Program-made: the position numbers and the translations under genes | Shown: in pieces, positions 1 to 7,831 of the stretch | Layout: each line of letters begins with the position of its first letter | Numbering within the stretch: position 1 is the first letter of the stretch | Assembly: GCA_903928835.1 (NCBI GenBank) | Contig: CAIYSK010000059.1 | Coordinates: forward strand, 1 to 11,644 | Reading direction: 5' to 3' | DNA length: 11,644 nucleotides | Source: an uncultured cyanobacterium | GTDB taxonomy: Bacteria > Cyanobacteriota > Cyanobacteriia > PCC-6307 > Cyanobiaceae | The notes under the pieces: generated by a model | Told to the model about the DNA's origin: nothing | The model's database searches: none | The model's input: the letters and a program-made list of their open reading frames with translations, nothing else

Positions 1-777
1 ACTGCATTGACCCAGGCGCCACTCCTCGCTGCGCTGGGAGGCGAGCTGCTCTTGTAAGGCCGCTCGCCAGGGCTCCTCGGCTTCGACGCCTTCGAGCTTG
101 GTGCCGCTTTGGTAGGCGAGTTCCAGCAACTCACGACCCCCGCTCAGGCGTTGTTGCCAAGCGGAGGCCAGGGGCTCTAGGCGACGCAACGCCCGGGCCC
201 GGCGCCGATGCAGGCGGGTGCCGATCACCGCCATTTGGAGGTCAAAGGCATCCAGCAGGGCATTGGCTTCCGTGCCCCCCAGGCCGCGGCGCAGGAGCTG
301 GCTGCGCTGGCGCAGCAGGCGCCCGTAGCGGCTGAGCAGCTCCCCATACACCGGTTCCAGTTGCAGCACCACCCGGTCCAGCCATTGGCGGCGCCCGGCC
401 GGTTCGCCGCGCACCAACTCCAGGTCAAGGGCGCTGAAGCCCACGCACCGGAGCGATCCCAAAAGGTTGTGTTGGCGCTCCAGCACCTTGCCGTTGCGCT
501 GGGCCGTGCGGCCGCCACTCCGGCGCAGGGCCAGTTGGAGCACATCCCCTTCCCAGGTGCGGGCGCGCAAGCAGCTTTCCTTCTCCCCATGGGTGATCAG
601 GTCACGGTCGGAGCTGGTGCGGTGGGAGCGCAGGCTGCCGAGCAGTTCCACCGCCTCGAGCAGGTTGGATTTGCCTTCGCCATTGGGACCAATCACCAGA
701 AGCCTGGGAGCGTTGAACTCCAGGCTCAGCTCGGTGAGATTGCGAAAGTGCAGCAGCTCCAGGCGGTGCAGCCGGAT
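1..777 (-). CDS. recF: RecF DNA repair/replication ATPase, C-terminus cut off by window edge; start codon uncertain
   Basis: RecF binds ssDNA-dsDNA junctions with RecO and RecR and helps load RecA at gaps and stalled forks. Read in the frame open from position 843 to 1, the protein begins near [13 protein letters not shown], the typical first strand of RecF. It continues into a Walker A motif G-P-N-G-E-G-K-S at about residues 30-37 and then the family segment L-G-S-L-R-S-H-R-T. About 259 codons are present; the family usually has 350-380, so the signature and Walker B region lie outside the window. I set the boundary at an ATC codon (775-777) only because the family N-terminus begins there. 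No ATG, GTG or TTG occurs in frame between an in-frame TGA inside the tRNA (844-846) and a GTG at 694-696, which would remove the first strand. A CTG at 769-771 is an alternative. The family call is firm, the start is not. Confidence 0.93.
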   Translation of the reverse strand, partial: MRLHRLELLHFRNLTELSLEFNAPRLLVIGPNGEGKSNLLEAVELLGSLRSHRTSSDRDLITHGEKESCLRARTWEGDVLQLALRRSGGRTAQRNGKVLERQHNLLGSLRCVGFSALDLELVRGEPAGRRQWLDRVVLQLEPVYGELLSRYGRLLRQRSQLLRRGLGGTEANALLDAFDLQMAVIGTRLHRRRARALRRLEPLASAWQQRLSGGRELLELAYQSGTKLEGVEAEEPWRAALQEQLASQRSEEWRLGQCS

Positions 778-832
778 GGGTCTGAAGCGGTGAGCCGTTA
801 AGGTAGGCCCATCGGGGTGCAGCCCTGGTGTT

Positions 833-906
833 GGGCATGTAGCTCAGTTGGATAGAGCATCAGATTCCGGTTCTGAGGGTCGGGGGTTCGAGTCCCTCCA
901 TGCTCG
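833..906 (+). tRNA. tRNA-Arg (anticodon CCG)
   Basis: A complete 74-nt cloverleaf is visible. The acceptor stem GGGCATG pairs with CATGCTC (one G-T pair), followed by discriminator G. The D arm is GCTC/GAGC. The anticodon stem TCAGA/TCTGA encloses the loop TTCCGGT, with anticodon CCG at 867-869, which reads CGG (Arg). The T arm has a GGGGG stem and a TTCGAGT loop. CCA is not encoded, so it would be added after transcription. It is the only plus-strand gene in the window and points away from recF. A terminator follows 20 nt downstream, so it is likely a single-gene transcript. Confidence 0.97.
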
Positions 907-925
907 TTTCGTTCGTCACTCGTTT

Positions 926-958
926 AGCTCTTCCTGCCGGAACAGGAAGGGCTTTTTT
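926..958 (+). terminator. Intrinsic terminator of tRNA-Arg
   Basis: An 11-bp stem (926-936 with 943-953, including one T-G pair) closes a 6-nt loop CCGGAA and runs directly into six T residues (953-958). This is a textbook rho-independent terminator for plus-strand transcription leaving the tRNA. On the minus strand the same hairpin is followed by AAACG rather than a T run, so it is not an obvious terminator for the operon arriving from ppc and the acetyltransferase gene. Confidence 0.9.
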
Positions 959-999
959 GTGGGGACTGGGCTGTTTAAAGGGTGTTCTGCTGGGCTTGC

Positions 1000-1455
1000 T
1001 TAGCGGAGTTTTAGGCCCATGGCCCGGATTCCCCCTGGGTCAACCACAAACCCGTAGCGCTCCAGGGCCCTGAGCGCCGCGGGGGGCGCGGAGAGGGAGA
1101 TGCTGCATCCAGATAGCTCCCTGCGCAGCCGGGCGAGGGCGCTGTACACCAGGGAGGCCAGCACTTCATCGCGGGCGGGGTCAGCGGGGTCGCAGCAGAG
1201 ATCCCACAGGTTGGCGTTGAGGGCCAGGTCACTGGTTGTCCTGACAAATCCCACCAGTTCTCCATCGGATCGCTCCACCCCCAGGTGCCAGATGCTGCGC
1301 TCCAGCACCCGCTGCCAGCGACCCGCTTCCCGGGGCTGATCACCACCGAGCACGAGTAGGCGGTTGAGGGCTTCGGCGCTGGGGAAGGGATCGGCCACAA
1401 GGCTGTAGCCCTCCCGCAGGAGGGGGCTGGGCGGATGGCTGCGAAAGGGGAGCAA
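1000..1455 (-). CDS. GNAT-fold N-acetyltransferase-like protein with degenerate CoA loop
   Basis: A 151-residue protein with the strand/helix order of GNAT enzymes. L-V-G-F-V-R-T-T-S-D (about 67-76) matches strand 4, and A-N-L-W-D-L-C-C-D-P (81-90) the strand before the CoA loop. A-L-R-A-L-E-R-Y-G-F (127-136) followed by D-P-G-G-I matches the C-terminal helix and F-Y-x-x-x-G-F region. This arrangement resembles a cyanobacterial/plastid GNAT family. However, the acetyl-CoA pyrophosphate loop, normally Q/R-x-x-G-x-G/A, is here P-A-R-D-E-V-L-A, with no glycines, so catalysis is doubtful. The start is TTG (1453-1455), 38 nt after the ppc stop. A GTG at residue 20 preceded by GGGAGG about 11 nt upstream is an alternative start. 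The gene probably belongs to the trpE-gshA-ppc transcript. The substrate is unknown; fold assignment is fairly secure, activity is not. Confidence 0.72.
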   Translation of the reverse strand: MLPFRSHPPSPLLREGYSLVADPFPSAEALNRLLVLGGDQPREAGRWQRVLERSIWHLGVERSDGELVGFVRTTSDLALNANLWDLCCDPADPARDEVLASLVYSALARLRRELSGCSISLSAPPAALRALERYGFVVDPGGIRAMGLKLR

Positions 1456-1493
1456 GGGCAGGCCCGGCGGGGGAGAAGGAACGGACCGATGGC

Positions 1494-4400
1494 TTAGCCC
1501 GTGTTGCGCAAGCCAGCTGCGATGCCATTGATCGTGAGCAGGGCCCCGCGGAGCAGCTCACTACGGCTGTAGGTGCGACCGTCGTCGCTGGAGTTCATGG
1601 CCTCACTCATGGGCGGTTGGCGGTTTTGATCCCGCAGCCGGCGTAGCAGGGCCACTTGCAAAAAGCCCAGGGGAATGATCGTGCGGTTGCGGAGATCCAC
1701 CGAGAGCTGGAGGGCGGGATCGCCATCGAGCAACCGGCTGTGGCCCGTGATTTTCAGCACCAGATCCCGGGTGAGGACGAATTCGTGGGCAATGGTTTGG
1801 AAGATGTGCTCAAACGCTTCGCGGTGTTCGGGCCTGCCGAGGGCCTGCACGTAGTGATGCGCCAAATCAATGTCGACCTTGGAGAGGGTCATCTCCACTT
1901 TGGAGATCAGCATCCGGAAGAAGGGCCAGCGCTGGTAGAGCAGCCTGAGCAGTTCCAGTTGTTCGGGATCCTGGTCCACTTCTTCCTGGAGGGCAGCGCC
2001 CACGCCAAACCAGCTGGGCAACAGGAAGCGGCTTTGGGTCCAGCCAAACACCCAGGGAATGGCCCGCAGGCTGGATAGATCCTTGGCTCCCCCTTGGCGG
2101 CGGGCTGGCCGGCTCGAGATCTGGAGTTTGCTGATTTCCTCAATCGGGGTGACCTGCTGGAAAAAGGCCACCAGATCAGGGTTGTCGTGCACCAGGGCCC
2201 GGTAGTGGTCGCGGGAGCGGCCGGCCAACCGGCCCATCAGCTCGTTCCAGCTGGGGGTGTCGTCGACTGGGGTGCTGACCAGGCTGTTCTGGAGCACGGC
2301 CGTGGTGACCGTTTCGAGGTTGTAAAGGGCCAGTTCTGGGAGGGCGTACTTGGACGCCAAGACTTCACCCTGTTCGGTGATTTTGATCCGCCCAGCCAGG
2401 GTGCCACTGGGCTGGGCCAGGATCGCCTGGTAGGCAGGACCGCCGCCGCGTCCCACCGAGCCCCCCCGGCCGTGGAAGATGCGCAGGGCGACGCCATTGC
2501 CAATGGCAATCTGCTGGAGGGCGATCTGGGCCTTATGGATTTCCCAATTGCTTGAGAGGAAGCCGGAATCTTTGTTGCTGTCGGAATAGCCGAGCATCAC
2601 CTCCTGGGGGGGCTGGCTGGCCTCATGGCTGCTGAGTAGTTCACGGTAAAAGGGCTCTTGGAAGAGCTGCGCCATCACGGCTGGGGCCCCTTGAAGGTCT
2701 TCGACGGTTTCAAACAGGGGCACCACGAGCAAGGAGGATTGATGGGCCATGGGATCCACCAATCCCGCCTCCTTGGCGAGGAGCAGCACCTCAAGCAGGT
2801 CAGACACCGTGTGACTCATCGAGATCACGTAGGTGCGGCAGATGCGTTGGCCGAATTCCTGCTGCAGCCGTTGCAGCATCCGGAAGACGTCAAAGGTTTG
2901 CTGGGTGGTTTCAGTCCATGGGGTGCCAACCGGTACCAGCGGGCGTCTGGTTTGGAGCTCCTTCAGCAGCCAGACCACCCGGCTGGTTTCGTCCATTTCG
3001 CCGTAGGGCACGGCCAGCTGGAGATAGCGGCTGAGTTCGTCGAGGGCATCGCTATGGCGGGTGCTTTCCTGGCGAATGTCCAGGCTGGCCAGGCAGAAGG
3101 CAAAAATTTGGGCTTGGCTGATCAAGTGCTGCAGCGACTCGCAGCTCAATCCCGTGCCCTCCAGGCTGTCTTGGATCAGTTCGAGGTCGTTGCGGAACTC
3201 ATCAACGGTGCTGTAGTGCAGCTCCTGGCTGTTGGATCCTTGGCCATCCCAGGGCGACTCCCAGCCGGCATCGGCCAGCTGTTGATTGCGTTTGTGGGTG
3301 AGGCGCAGCCGTTCCAGGGTGTAGCTGAGTTTCAGGCGGTAGGGCTCGAGGCGGAACCGGGCGGCCTTGGATTCGTAAATCTCGGGGAAGCGCAGCCGGT
3401 CCATCTCGAGCGACTCGAGCAGGGCCGGGCTCACCTGGCTCCACTGCATCGAAATGCTGAGCTGGTCGCGGAGGGCGTTGACGGATTTGATGTAGAGCTC
3501 GAGCATCAGCTGGCGCTGATAGCAGGCCGTGCGCCAGGTGATCTGGGGGGTGACGGATGGGTTGCCATCGCGGTCGGAGCCCACCCAGGAGCCGAAGGTG
3601 CAGAAGGCATCCCGCGGCGGCTCCACATCCGGATAGCTCGAACTCAGGGCTGAGCGAATGCGCTGCCGCAACTGGGGCATGGCATCAAATAGCACCTGCT
3701 GGAAGTAGTGCAGGGCGTAATCCACCTCATCCAGCACGGTGGGCTTGAACTGGTGCAATTCACTGGTGCGCCACCACAGTCGGATTTCCTCTTCTAGCTG
3801 AAGGCGCAAGCTGTGCCGCTCGAGCTTGTTGAGCTGATCGCCCTGTTCCAGCTTCTGGATCAAGGCCGCGACGCGCCTCTGCTTGTGGCGCACCGTGTGG
3901 CGCACGATTTCGGTGGGGTGGGCCGTAAACACCAGCCGCAGATCCAAATCGCGCAGCAGATTTTCCAGCTGGGCGGGCGGCACATTCAGACCGCGGAGGC
4001 GCTCAAACAGCTGACGAAACGTGGCTGGCTCGTTCTGGCTGGCCAAGGGCGGCAGGAACGGATCGCTGACAACGGGCTCTTGGTGGGCTTTGAGGCTGTC
4101 GAGGTAGCTGTCTTCCTCGATGTGCTGCTCGAGAATGTTGACCAGTTGGAAATAGAGGGAGAACGCCCTGGCCGCGGTAATGGCCTCAGCCAGATCCATG
4201 TCTCGGATCAGCTGCACGATGGGGGCGTTGGGATCATCTGGAGTCGAAGTCTCCACGGTGGGCCCGTCGGAGTTCGCGGTTTCTGCTGGGGTTGGCTCGC
4301 TCAGTTGTTTGAGCCGCAGCAGCCTCTCCGCCTGCCCTGGGGGACATTCGCTGCGCAAAACCGTTTGCCACAGGTCTTCGACCAACTCCAGCCGCTCACC

Positions 4401-4508
4401 CAGCAGACGGATGACCCGTTGGGAGGGCTCGGCATCGCGAGGGGCAATGGGGGGCATGGGCTGCTGCCGCATCGGGGCCTGGGGGCCAGAGCTGGAATTC
4501 TCGATCAT
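1494..4508 (-). CDS. ppc: Phosphoenolpyruvate carboxylase
   Basis: Carboxylates PEP with bicarbonate to oxaloacetate and phosphate, the main anaplerotic step feeding aspartate and 2-oxoglutarate families in cyanobacteria; cytosolic homotetramer. At 1,004 residues it has the usual cyanobacterial length. Visible motifs include T-A-H-P-T-E (195-200, catalytic His197), S-D-R-D-G-N-P (311-317), [11 protein letters not shown] (640-650), the glycine loop [14 protein letters not shown] (678-691), S-S-R-P-A-R-R (798-804), and the C-terminal I-A-A-G-L-R-N-T-G. Asn1002 corresponds to the effector-site asparagine near the C-terminus of E. coli PEPC. The plant N-terminal phosphorylation motif is not seen. 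Residues 72-97 form an acidic, Pro/Thr-rich low-complexity insert, and the first 30 residues are Pro/Gln-rich. The ATG overlaps the gshA stop in ATGA (4505-4508), suggesting translational coupling, since no strong ribosome-binding site is visible. Confidence 0.98.
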   Translation of the reverse strand: MIENSSSGPQAPMRQQPMPPIAPRDAEPSQRVIRLLGERLELVEDLWQTVLRSECPPGQAERLLRLKQLSEPTPAETANSDGPTVETSTPDDPNAPIVQLIRDMDLAEAITAARAFSLYFQLVNILEQHIEEDSYLDSLKAHQEPVVSDPFLPPLASQNEPATFRQLFERLRGLNVPPAQLENLLRDLDLRLVFTAHPTEIVRHTVRHKQRRVAALIQKLEQGDQLNKLERHSLRLQLEEEIRLWWRTSELHQFKPTVLDEVDYALHYFQQVLFDAMPQLRQRIRSALSSSYPDVEPPRDAFCTFGSWVGSDRDGNPSVTPQITWRTACYQRQLMLELYIKSVNALRDQLSISMQWSQVSPALLESLEMDRLRFPEIYESKAARFRLEPYRLKLSYTLERLRLTHKRNQQLADAGWESPWDGQGSNSQELHYSTVDEFRNDLELIQDSLEGTGLSCESLQHLISQAQIFAFCLASLDIRQESTRHSDALDELSRYLQLAVPYGEMDETSRVVWLLKELQTRRPLVPVGTPWTETTQQTFDVFRMLQRLQQEFGQRICRTYVISMSHTVSDLLEVLLLAKEAGLVDPMAHQSSLLVVPLFETVEDLQGAPAVMAQLFQEPFYRELLSSHEASQPPQEVMLGYSDSNKDSGFLSSNWEIHKAQIALQQIAIGNGVALRIFHGRGGSVGRGGGPAYQAILAQPSGTLAGRIKITEQGEVLASKYALPELALYNLETVTTAVLQNSLVSTPVDDTPSWNELMGRLAGRSRDHYRALVHDNPDLVAFFQQVTPIEEISKLQISSRPARRQGGAKDLSSLRAIPWVFGWTQSRFLLPSWFGVGAALQEEVDQDPEQLELLRLLYQRWPFFRMLISKVEMTLSKVDIDLAHHYVQALGRPEHREAFEHIFQTIAHEFVLTRDLVLKITGHSRLLDGDPALQLSVDLRNRTIIPLGFLQVALLRRLRDQNRQPPMSEAMNSSDDGRTYSRSELLRGALLTINGIAAGLRNTG

Positions 4509-5671
4509 CCCAAAGGGCCTGAAAGGCTGTCTGTGTGCTTCGAAGCACTGCCGAGGATTGCAAGCTCCTGCTGGGCCATGGCTTCGATTTCGGTGCTGAG
4601 GATGGTGCTGATGGATTCGCCAGATCCATGGCGCTGCAACCAGCGCATCGCTTGATTGCCCCGTTCGAGCACGGCATGCAGGGGTTCAATCCAGGGGGTC
4701 AGCTCCAGTTCGGCCGCCAGGGGAGCGAGGTCGTCGAGTTGCTGCTGGATCCATTGGCGCGCTTCGATGGGCTGGCCATCTCGCCAGTGGCGCAGGGTGG
4801 CATTCAGGCTGGTTTGGGCGGCTGCTCGGTCGTTGGCATCGGCCAGATCGGCCAGGCGCTCGAGGTTGAGGCTGCTGGCTTGAAGCGGATCGTGGTGCTT
4901 GGGATCAAGCCAGAGCTGGTGCAGCCGGAGCTCGGTGAATGCGGTGATTGCCAGGAGCAAGAGCGGATCGCTCACCAGGTCGCAAATCCGAATTTCCAGG
5001 CGATTGAGGTCATGGGGGCGGTCATCGCCATTGGGACGCACCGAGGTCCAGAGATGGCGCACGTTCTGCATCGTCCCGGCCGCCAGTTGCTGCACCATCC
5101 AATGGATGTAGTGGTCGTGATCCTGAAAAAGGGGGACGTGGGTTGGGGTCAGGGGGAATTGCAGCCAGCGTTGGGAATCGGCGCCGGTGACCGCCCCATC
5201 GAGGAAGGGGGAGCTTGCACTGAGGGCCAGGAGGAGGGACGCCTCACAGCGGAGCAGCCGCAGACCGCTGAACAGGGCCTCCATGGCGGTGACCCCCAGG
5301 TTGATGTGCACGCTGGCCGTCACCACCCTGGTGCCATAGGTGGCTTCGATGTAGTCGTGATAGGGGTGGTCGGGATTGGAACGCTCAAATCGGTGGCTAT
5401 CGCCAAGGCTCAAGGTGCTGCCTGGCAGCACGGTGAGGCCCTTGTTTGACAGCCAGGTGCGCAGCCGGCGGCGTGGTTCCAGCAGGAGCTCCAGTTGGGC
5501 GGAGTAGCTGGCTTCCGGCGGGGTGATGTACTCCAGGTTGCGGTGGTCGGGCTCGGTTACGAAGCCGTTGAGGGCGCCGGCCGCTTCGGCAGAGCAGCCC
5601 ACCACGGTGCCGTCGGGTTTGCCCGTGTAGAGCTCGATCTCAAACCCTTTGAGGAGCCTTGGTGCTGTCAT
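4505..5671 (-). CDS. gshA: Glutamate-cysteine ligase, cyanobacterial type
   Basis: Joins glutamate and cysteine with ATP to gamma-glutamylcysteine, the first and usually rate-limiting step of glutathione synthesis. The 388-residue length and sequence fit the distinct cyanobacterial GCS family rather than the larger E. coli enzyme. Visible features are G-F-E-I-E-L-Y (9-15), N-L-E-Y-I-T-P-P-E (45-53), [15 protein letters not shown] (113-127), [13 protein letters not shown] (151-163) and R-L-E-I-R-I-C-D (224-231). The acidic residues in these strands are consistent with metal and ATP binding in the GCS fold. The chosen ATG (5669-5671) follows GAGG, which overlaps the trpE stop region at 8-nt spacing, a good ribosome-binding site. 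The gene lies 10 nt after trpE and overlaps ppc by 4 nt, so all three are probably cotranscribed. Confidence 0.95.
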   Translation of the reverse strand: MTAPRLLKGFEIELYTGKPDGTVVGCSAEAAGALNGFVTEPDHRNLEYITPPEASYSAQLELLLEPRRRLRTWLSNKGLTVLPGSTLSLGDSHRFERSNPDHPYHDYIEATYGTRVVTASVHINLGVTAMEALFSGLRLLRCEASLLLALSASSPFLDGAVTGADSQRWLQFPLTPTHVPLFQDHDHYIHWMVQQLAAGTMQNVRHLWTSVRPNGDDRPHDLNRLEIRICDLVSDPLLLLAITAFTELRLHQLWLDPKHHDPLQASSLNLERLADLADANDRAAAQTSLNATLRHWRDGQPIEARQWIQQQLDDLAPLAAELELTPWIEPLHAVLERGNQAMRWLQRHGSGESISTILSTEIEAMAQQELAILGSASKHTDSLSGPLG

Positions 5672-5681
5672 GGGGCCATCC

Positions 5682-7232
5682 TCATTGCAGGCAAGCCAGC
5701 GCCTTCAGCATCCCCCTGGCTTTGTTGAGGGTTTCTTCGTATTCCGCTTCGGGTTTGGAATCGGCTACCACCCCGGCACCGGCCTGCACTTGAACCCGCC
5801 AACCACCGGAGGGGTTGGGGAGCACCACCATGGTGCGGATCGTGATGGCGGTGTTGAGGGCTCCAGCCAGATCCACCGCGCCGTAAACCCCGGAATAGGG
5901 GCCCCGGGCATCGGGCTCTAGGGCGTGAATCAGTTGCATGGCGCGGATTTTTGGGGCCCCGCTGACGGTGCCTGCGGGGAAGGAGGCCATCAACAGGTCC
6001 CAGATGGTTTTGCCTTGGGCGAGCAGGCCCTCGACCTGGCTCACGATGTGCATCACATGGGAATAGCGCTCGATGACCATCAGCTCGCCCACCTTGACGG
6101 TGCCAGGCTGGCAGACCCGACCGAGATCGTTGCGGCCCAGATCCACCAGCATCACGTGTTCGGCCAGTTCCTTGGGATCCGCCAACAGATCAGCTTCCAG
6201 CTCCAGGTCTTCGGCTTCCGTAAGGCCCCGGGGCCTGGTTCCAGCAATGGGCCGCAGGGAGGCTTTCACCCTGCCGCTGCCATCGCCTGCAGGCTCGGCT
6301 TTCACCATCACCTCTGGACTGGATCCAATCAGGTGCCAGCCGCCGAAGTTGAAGAACGCCATGTAGGGCGAGGGGTTCACCATCCGCAGACTCCGGTAGA
6401 GCTCAAAGGGATCTCGCTCAATGGTGGTTTCGAGCCTTTGGCTCAGCACCAACTGGAACACATCCCCCGCGGCGATGTGTTCACGGGCGGTGACCACAGC
6501 CTGCTCAAAATCCGCCTGGCCCCGGTTGCTTTGGGCCTGGACGTCGGTGGCGGGCTTGTCTTGCCATGGCAGCGGTGTGACGCCCGCCGGCAAGGGCTGG
6601 TGCATGCGGGCTTCGAGGGCCTGGATCCGCGCGGCCGCGGCGGCATAGGCAGCGTCCGGGTCCAGGGACCCATCGATGTTGTCGCCACTGAGATCGGCAT
6701 AGGCCACTGCTGTGATTTGGCGCTTGACCTGGTCAAACACCAGCAGGCTGTCGGCCAGCATCCAGCAGCCATCGGCGGGGGCCCCTTCCGGGCAGGGATG
6801 CACGGGCACGCTGGGTTCAATCCAGCGGATCAATTCATAGCCCCAGAAGCCAAAGAGCTGTCCCACCGGGGGCAGGCCAGGCACCGAGGAACTGGTGAGG
6901 GGGGCCAGGCATTGCTGCACCAGCTCAAAGGGGTTGCCAAGCAGCTGCTCCTGGCGGCCATCGCGCCACTGGCGCAGGGTCTGCTCCCCCCGGCTTGTCA
7001 GGGTCCAGAGGGGATCGCTCACCACAAAGCTCCAGCGGCCGATCCGTTCGCCGCCCTCGACCGATTCGAGGAGGGCCCCATGGCTGCTGGTCGATCCCAC
7101 CTTCAACCACGTGGTGAGGGGGGTTTCCAGGTCAGCGGGCCAGCATTTCCACAGGGGGATGAAGGTTTTGCCAGCAGCCACCTGGTCGAGGAAGACCTGT
7201 TTGGCTAAGCCATCGTGCTCGAGGCTGGGCAT
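5682..7232 (-). CDS. trpE: Anthranilate synthase component I
   Basis: Converts chorismate, with ammonia from the TrpG glutaminase, to anthranilate, the committed step of tryptophan synthesis. From the chosen ATG it has 516 residues, normal for TrpE. The N-terminal L-L-E-S (54-57) is the tryptophan feedback-inhibition motif. The chorismate-binding half shows D-V-F-Q-L-V-L-S-Q-R (257-266), N-P-S-P-Y-M-A-F-F (286-294), R-P-I-A-G-T-R-P-R-G (327-336), L-V-D-L-G-R-N-D-L-G (362-371), S-F-P-A-G-T-V-S-G-A-P-K (417-428), the stretch with P-Y-S-G-V-Y-G (445-451), and Q-A-G-A-G-V-V-A-D-S (483-492). The LLES motif and the lack of any fused glutaminase domain favour TrpE over PabB. A TTG six codons upstream (7248-7250) is rejected because it falls in the T-run of the psaD terminator. 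No clear ribosome-binding site precedes the ATG. trpG is not in the window. Confidence 0.95.
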   Translation of the reverse strand: MPSLEHDGLAKQVFLDQVAAGKTFIPLWKCWPADLETPLTTWLKVGSTSSHGALLESVEGGERIGRWSFVVSDPLWTLTSRGEQTLRQWRDGRQEQLLGNPFELVQQCLAPLTSSSVPGLPPVGQLFGFWGYELIRWIEPSVPVHPCPEGAPADGCWMLADSLLVFDQVKRQITAVAYADLSGDNIDGSLDPDAAYAAAAARIQALEARMHQPLPAGVTPLPWQDKPATDVQAQSNRGQADFEQAVVTAREHIAAGDVFQLVLSQRLETTIERDPFELYRSLRMVNPSPYMAFFNFGGWHLIGSSPEVMVKAEPAGDGSGRVKASLRPIAGTRPRGLTEAEDLELEADLLADPKELAEHVMLVDLGRNDLGRVCQPGTVKVGELMVIERYSHVMHIVSQVEGLLAQGKTIWDLLMASFPAGTVSGAPKIRAMQLIHALEPDARGPYSGVYGAVDLAGALNTAITIRTMVVLPNPSGGWRVQVQAGAGVVADSKPEAEYEETLNKARGMLKALACLQ

Positions 7233-7248
7233 GGGGCAACCGGAGGGC

Positions 7249-7273
7249 AAAAAAAACGGGGCTCCGGGCCCCG
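7249..7273 (-). terminator. Intrinsic terminator downstream of psaD, abutting trpE
   Basis: On the minus strand a perfect CGGGGC/GCCCCG stem (7273-7268 and 7262-7257) with loop CCGGA is followed by eight T residues (7256-7249). It lies about 50 nt after the psaD stop and only 16 nt before the trpE ATG. It should end psaD transcripts and separate psaD from the trpE-gshA-ppc unit. Its closeness to trpE means that any trpE transcript starting upstream of the hairpin would have to read through it. Confidence 0.9.
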
Positions 7274-7275
7274 CC

Positions 7276-7299
7276 TTTATAGGTGCTGACTGGTCAGCA
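7276..7299 (-). promoter_or_regulatory. Operator-like palindrome plus TATAAA box upstream of trpE
   Basis: A perfect inverted repeat, TGCTGAC-N2-GTCAGCA (7284-7299), sits two bases before a minus-strand TATAAA (7281-7276), a good -10 hexamer. No TTGACA-like -35 is present at 16-18 nt spacing; the palindrome occupies the spacer region. A start site about 7 nt past the box would fall near 7269, inside the terminator stem, followed by a leader of about 37 nt. I infer a trpE promoter under a repressor or activator, but the repeat could equally be a structure in the psaD mRNA 3' end. Confidence 0.35.
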
Positions 7300-7321
7300 G
7301 TGGTTCACAAAGATGCTTCGA

Positions 7322-7753
7322 TTAGGCGTCGAAGGTGTTCTTGCCGGTGAACTTCAAGTTGGCTGGATTGGGGTTGGCGCCAATGCGCCGGGGGTTGTGG
7401 CCCACCATCGGACGGCCTTCGTTCACTTTCTCGGGGAACACGCCATCTTTGGGATGGAGGAATTCGGGGTCGCCACCGGGGAAAATCCGGTAGATCTTGT
7501 AGTCCTCGATCCGGGGCTTGAACTTGGTGCGCAGCTGGGTGCCGAGGGCCAGGCACTGCTCCTTGCGGGAGAAGTACATGAGATTTTCGCCCTCATTCAT
7601 GTGGGCGGCACCGCCGGTGGGGAGCTCAAACACCTGCTCGGTGGGGCTCGACCAGGTGATGGCGTATTTCTCTTCGGTTTCAGCCGAGTTCAGCAGGCCG
7701 CCTGTGCTGCCGATGTACTTCGGAAGTTGACCGCTCAGCGCAGTAGCTGCCAT
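7322..7753 (-). CDS. psaD: Photosystem I reaction centre subunit II (PsaD)
   Basis: PsaD is an extrinsic protein on the cytoplasmic face of photosystem I that holds PsaC in place and docks ferredoxin. The 143-residue protein matches cyanobacterial PsaD nearly end to end: [16 protein letters not shown] near the start, E-E-K-Y-A-I-T-W (27-34), [14 protein letters not shown] (45-58), [18 protein letters not shown] (63-80), [12 protein letters not shown] (103-114) and R-R-I-G near the C-terminus. Lys109 in P-E-K-V-N-E-G-R corresponds by motif to the ferredoxin-docking lysine studied in Synechocystis PsaD. There is no signal peptide or membrane segment, as expected. It follows the sensor kinase gene by 78 nt and ends in its own strong terminator. 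No good Shine-Dalgarno precedes the ATG. Confidence 0.98.
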   Translation of the reverse strand: MAATALSGQLPKYIGSTGGLLNSAETEEKYAITWSSPTEQVFELPTGGAAHMNEGENLMYFSRKEQCLALGTQLRTKFKPRIEDYKIYRIFPGGDPEFLHPKDGVFPEKVNEGRPMVGHNPRRIGANPNPANLKFTGKNTFDA

Positions 7754-7831
7754 GGCTTTGGATCGTTACAGCTGGAAGCTAGCACCGCTGTTTTGGCCTG
7801 AATCGACCTGCCCCCCCAGTCTTCACACCCG
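7754..7831 (-). promoter_or_regulatory. Upstream region of psaD with possible extended -10 element
   Basis: These 78 nt separate the kinase stop from psaD, the largest gap before a gene inside the minus-strand run apart from the psaD-trpE gap. On the minus strand TGCTAGCTT (TG-n-TAnnnT; hexamer at 7781-7776) fits an extended -10 box and would give a leader of roughly 15 nt. There is no convincing -35. A single GTTACA/TGTAAC element (around 7765-7770) resembles one half of the HLR1 high-light element, but the second copy needed for a normal RpaB site is not seen. A highly expressed gene would be expected to have its own promoter, so the region is a reasonable place for one. Confidence 0.3.

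Noticed and set aside
208..801. Plus-strand open frame of 197 codons and a minus-strand frame at 225-590
   Set aside because: Both overlap the confidently identified recF frame and have low-complexity Ala/Gln or Trp/Arg-rich shadow composition.
926..958. Bidirectional terminator serving the minus-strand operon too
   Set aside because: On the minus strand the hairpin is followed by AAACG, not a T run.
2658..3653. Plus-strand open frames opposite ppc and gshA (2658-3653, 3813-4655, 4535-5449)
   Set aside because: These are antisense shadows of strongly conserved enzymes, with no recognisable domains and no consistent ribosome-binding sites.
5925..7208. Long plus-strand open frame (427 codons) opposite trpE
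   Set aside because: Composition is Gln/His/Gly-rich as expected for the antisense of a GC-rich gene. No family motif, and the minus strand carries complete TrpE.
7248..7250. TTG as the trpE start
   Set aside because: It lies within the T-run of the psaD terminator. The ATG at 7230-7232 gives a normal TrpE N-terminus.
7257..7321. Tryptophan leader-peptide attenuator before trpE
   Set aside because: No short reading frame with tandem Trp codons and no alternative antiterminator pairing is apparent. The hairpin is better explained as the psaD terminator.
7764..7771. HLR1 (RpaB) light-response site upstream of psaD
   Set aside because: Only one GTTACA half-site is present. The direct repeat at the required spacing is missing.
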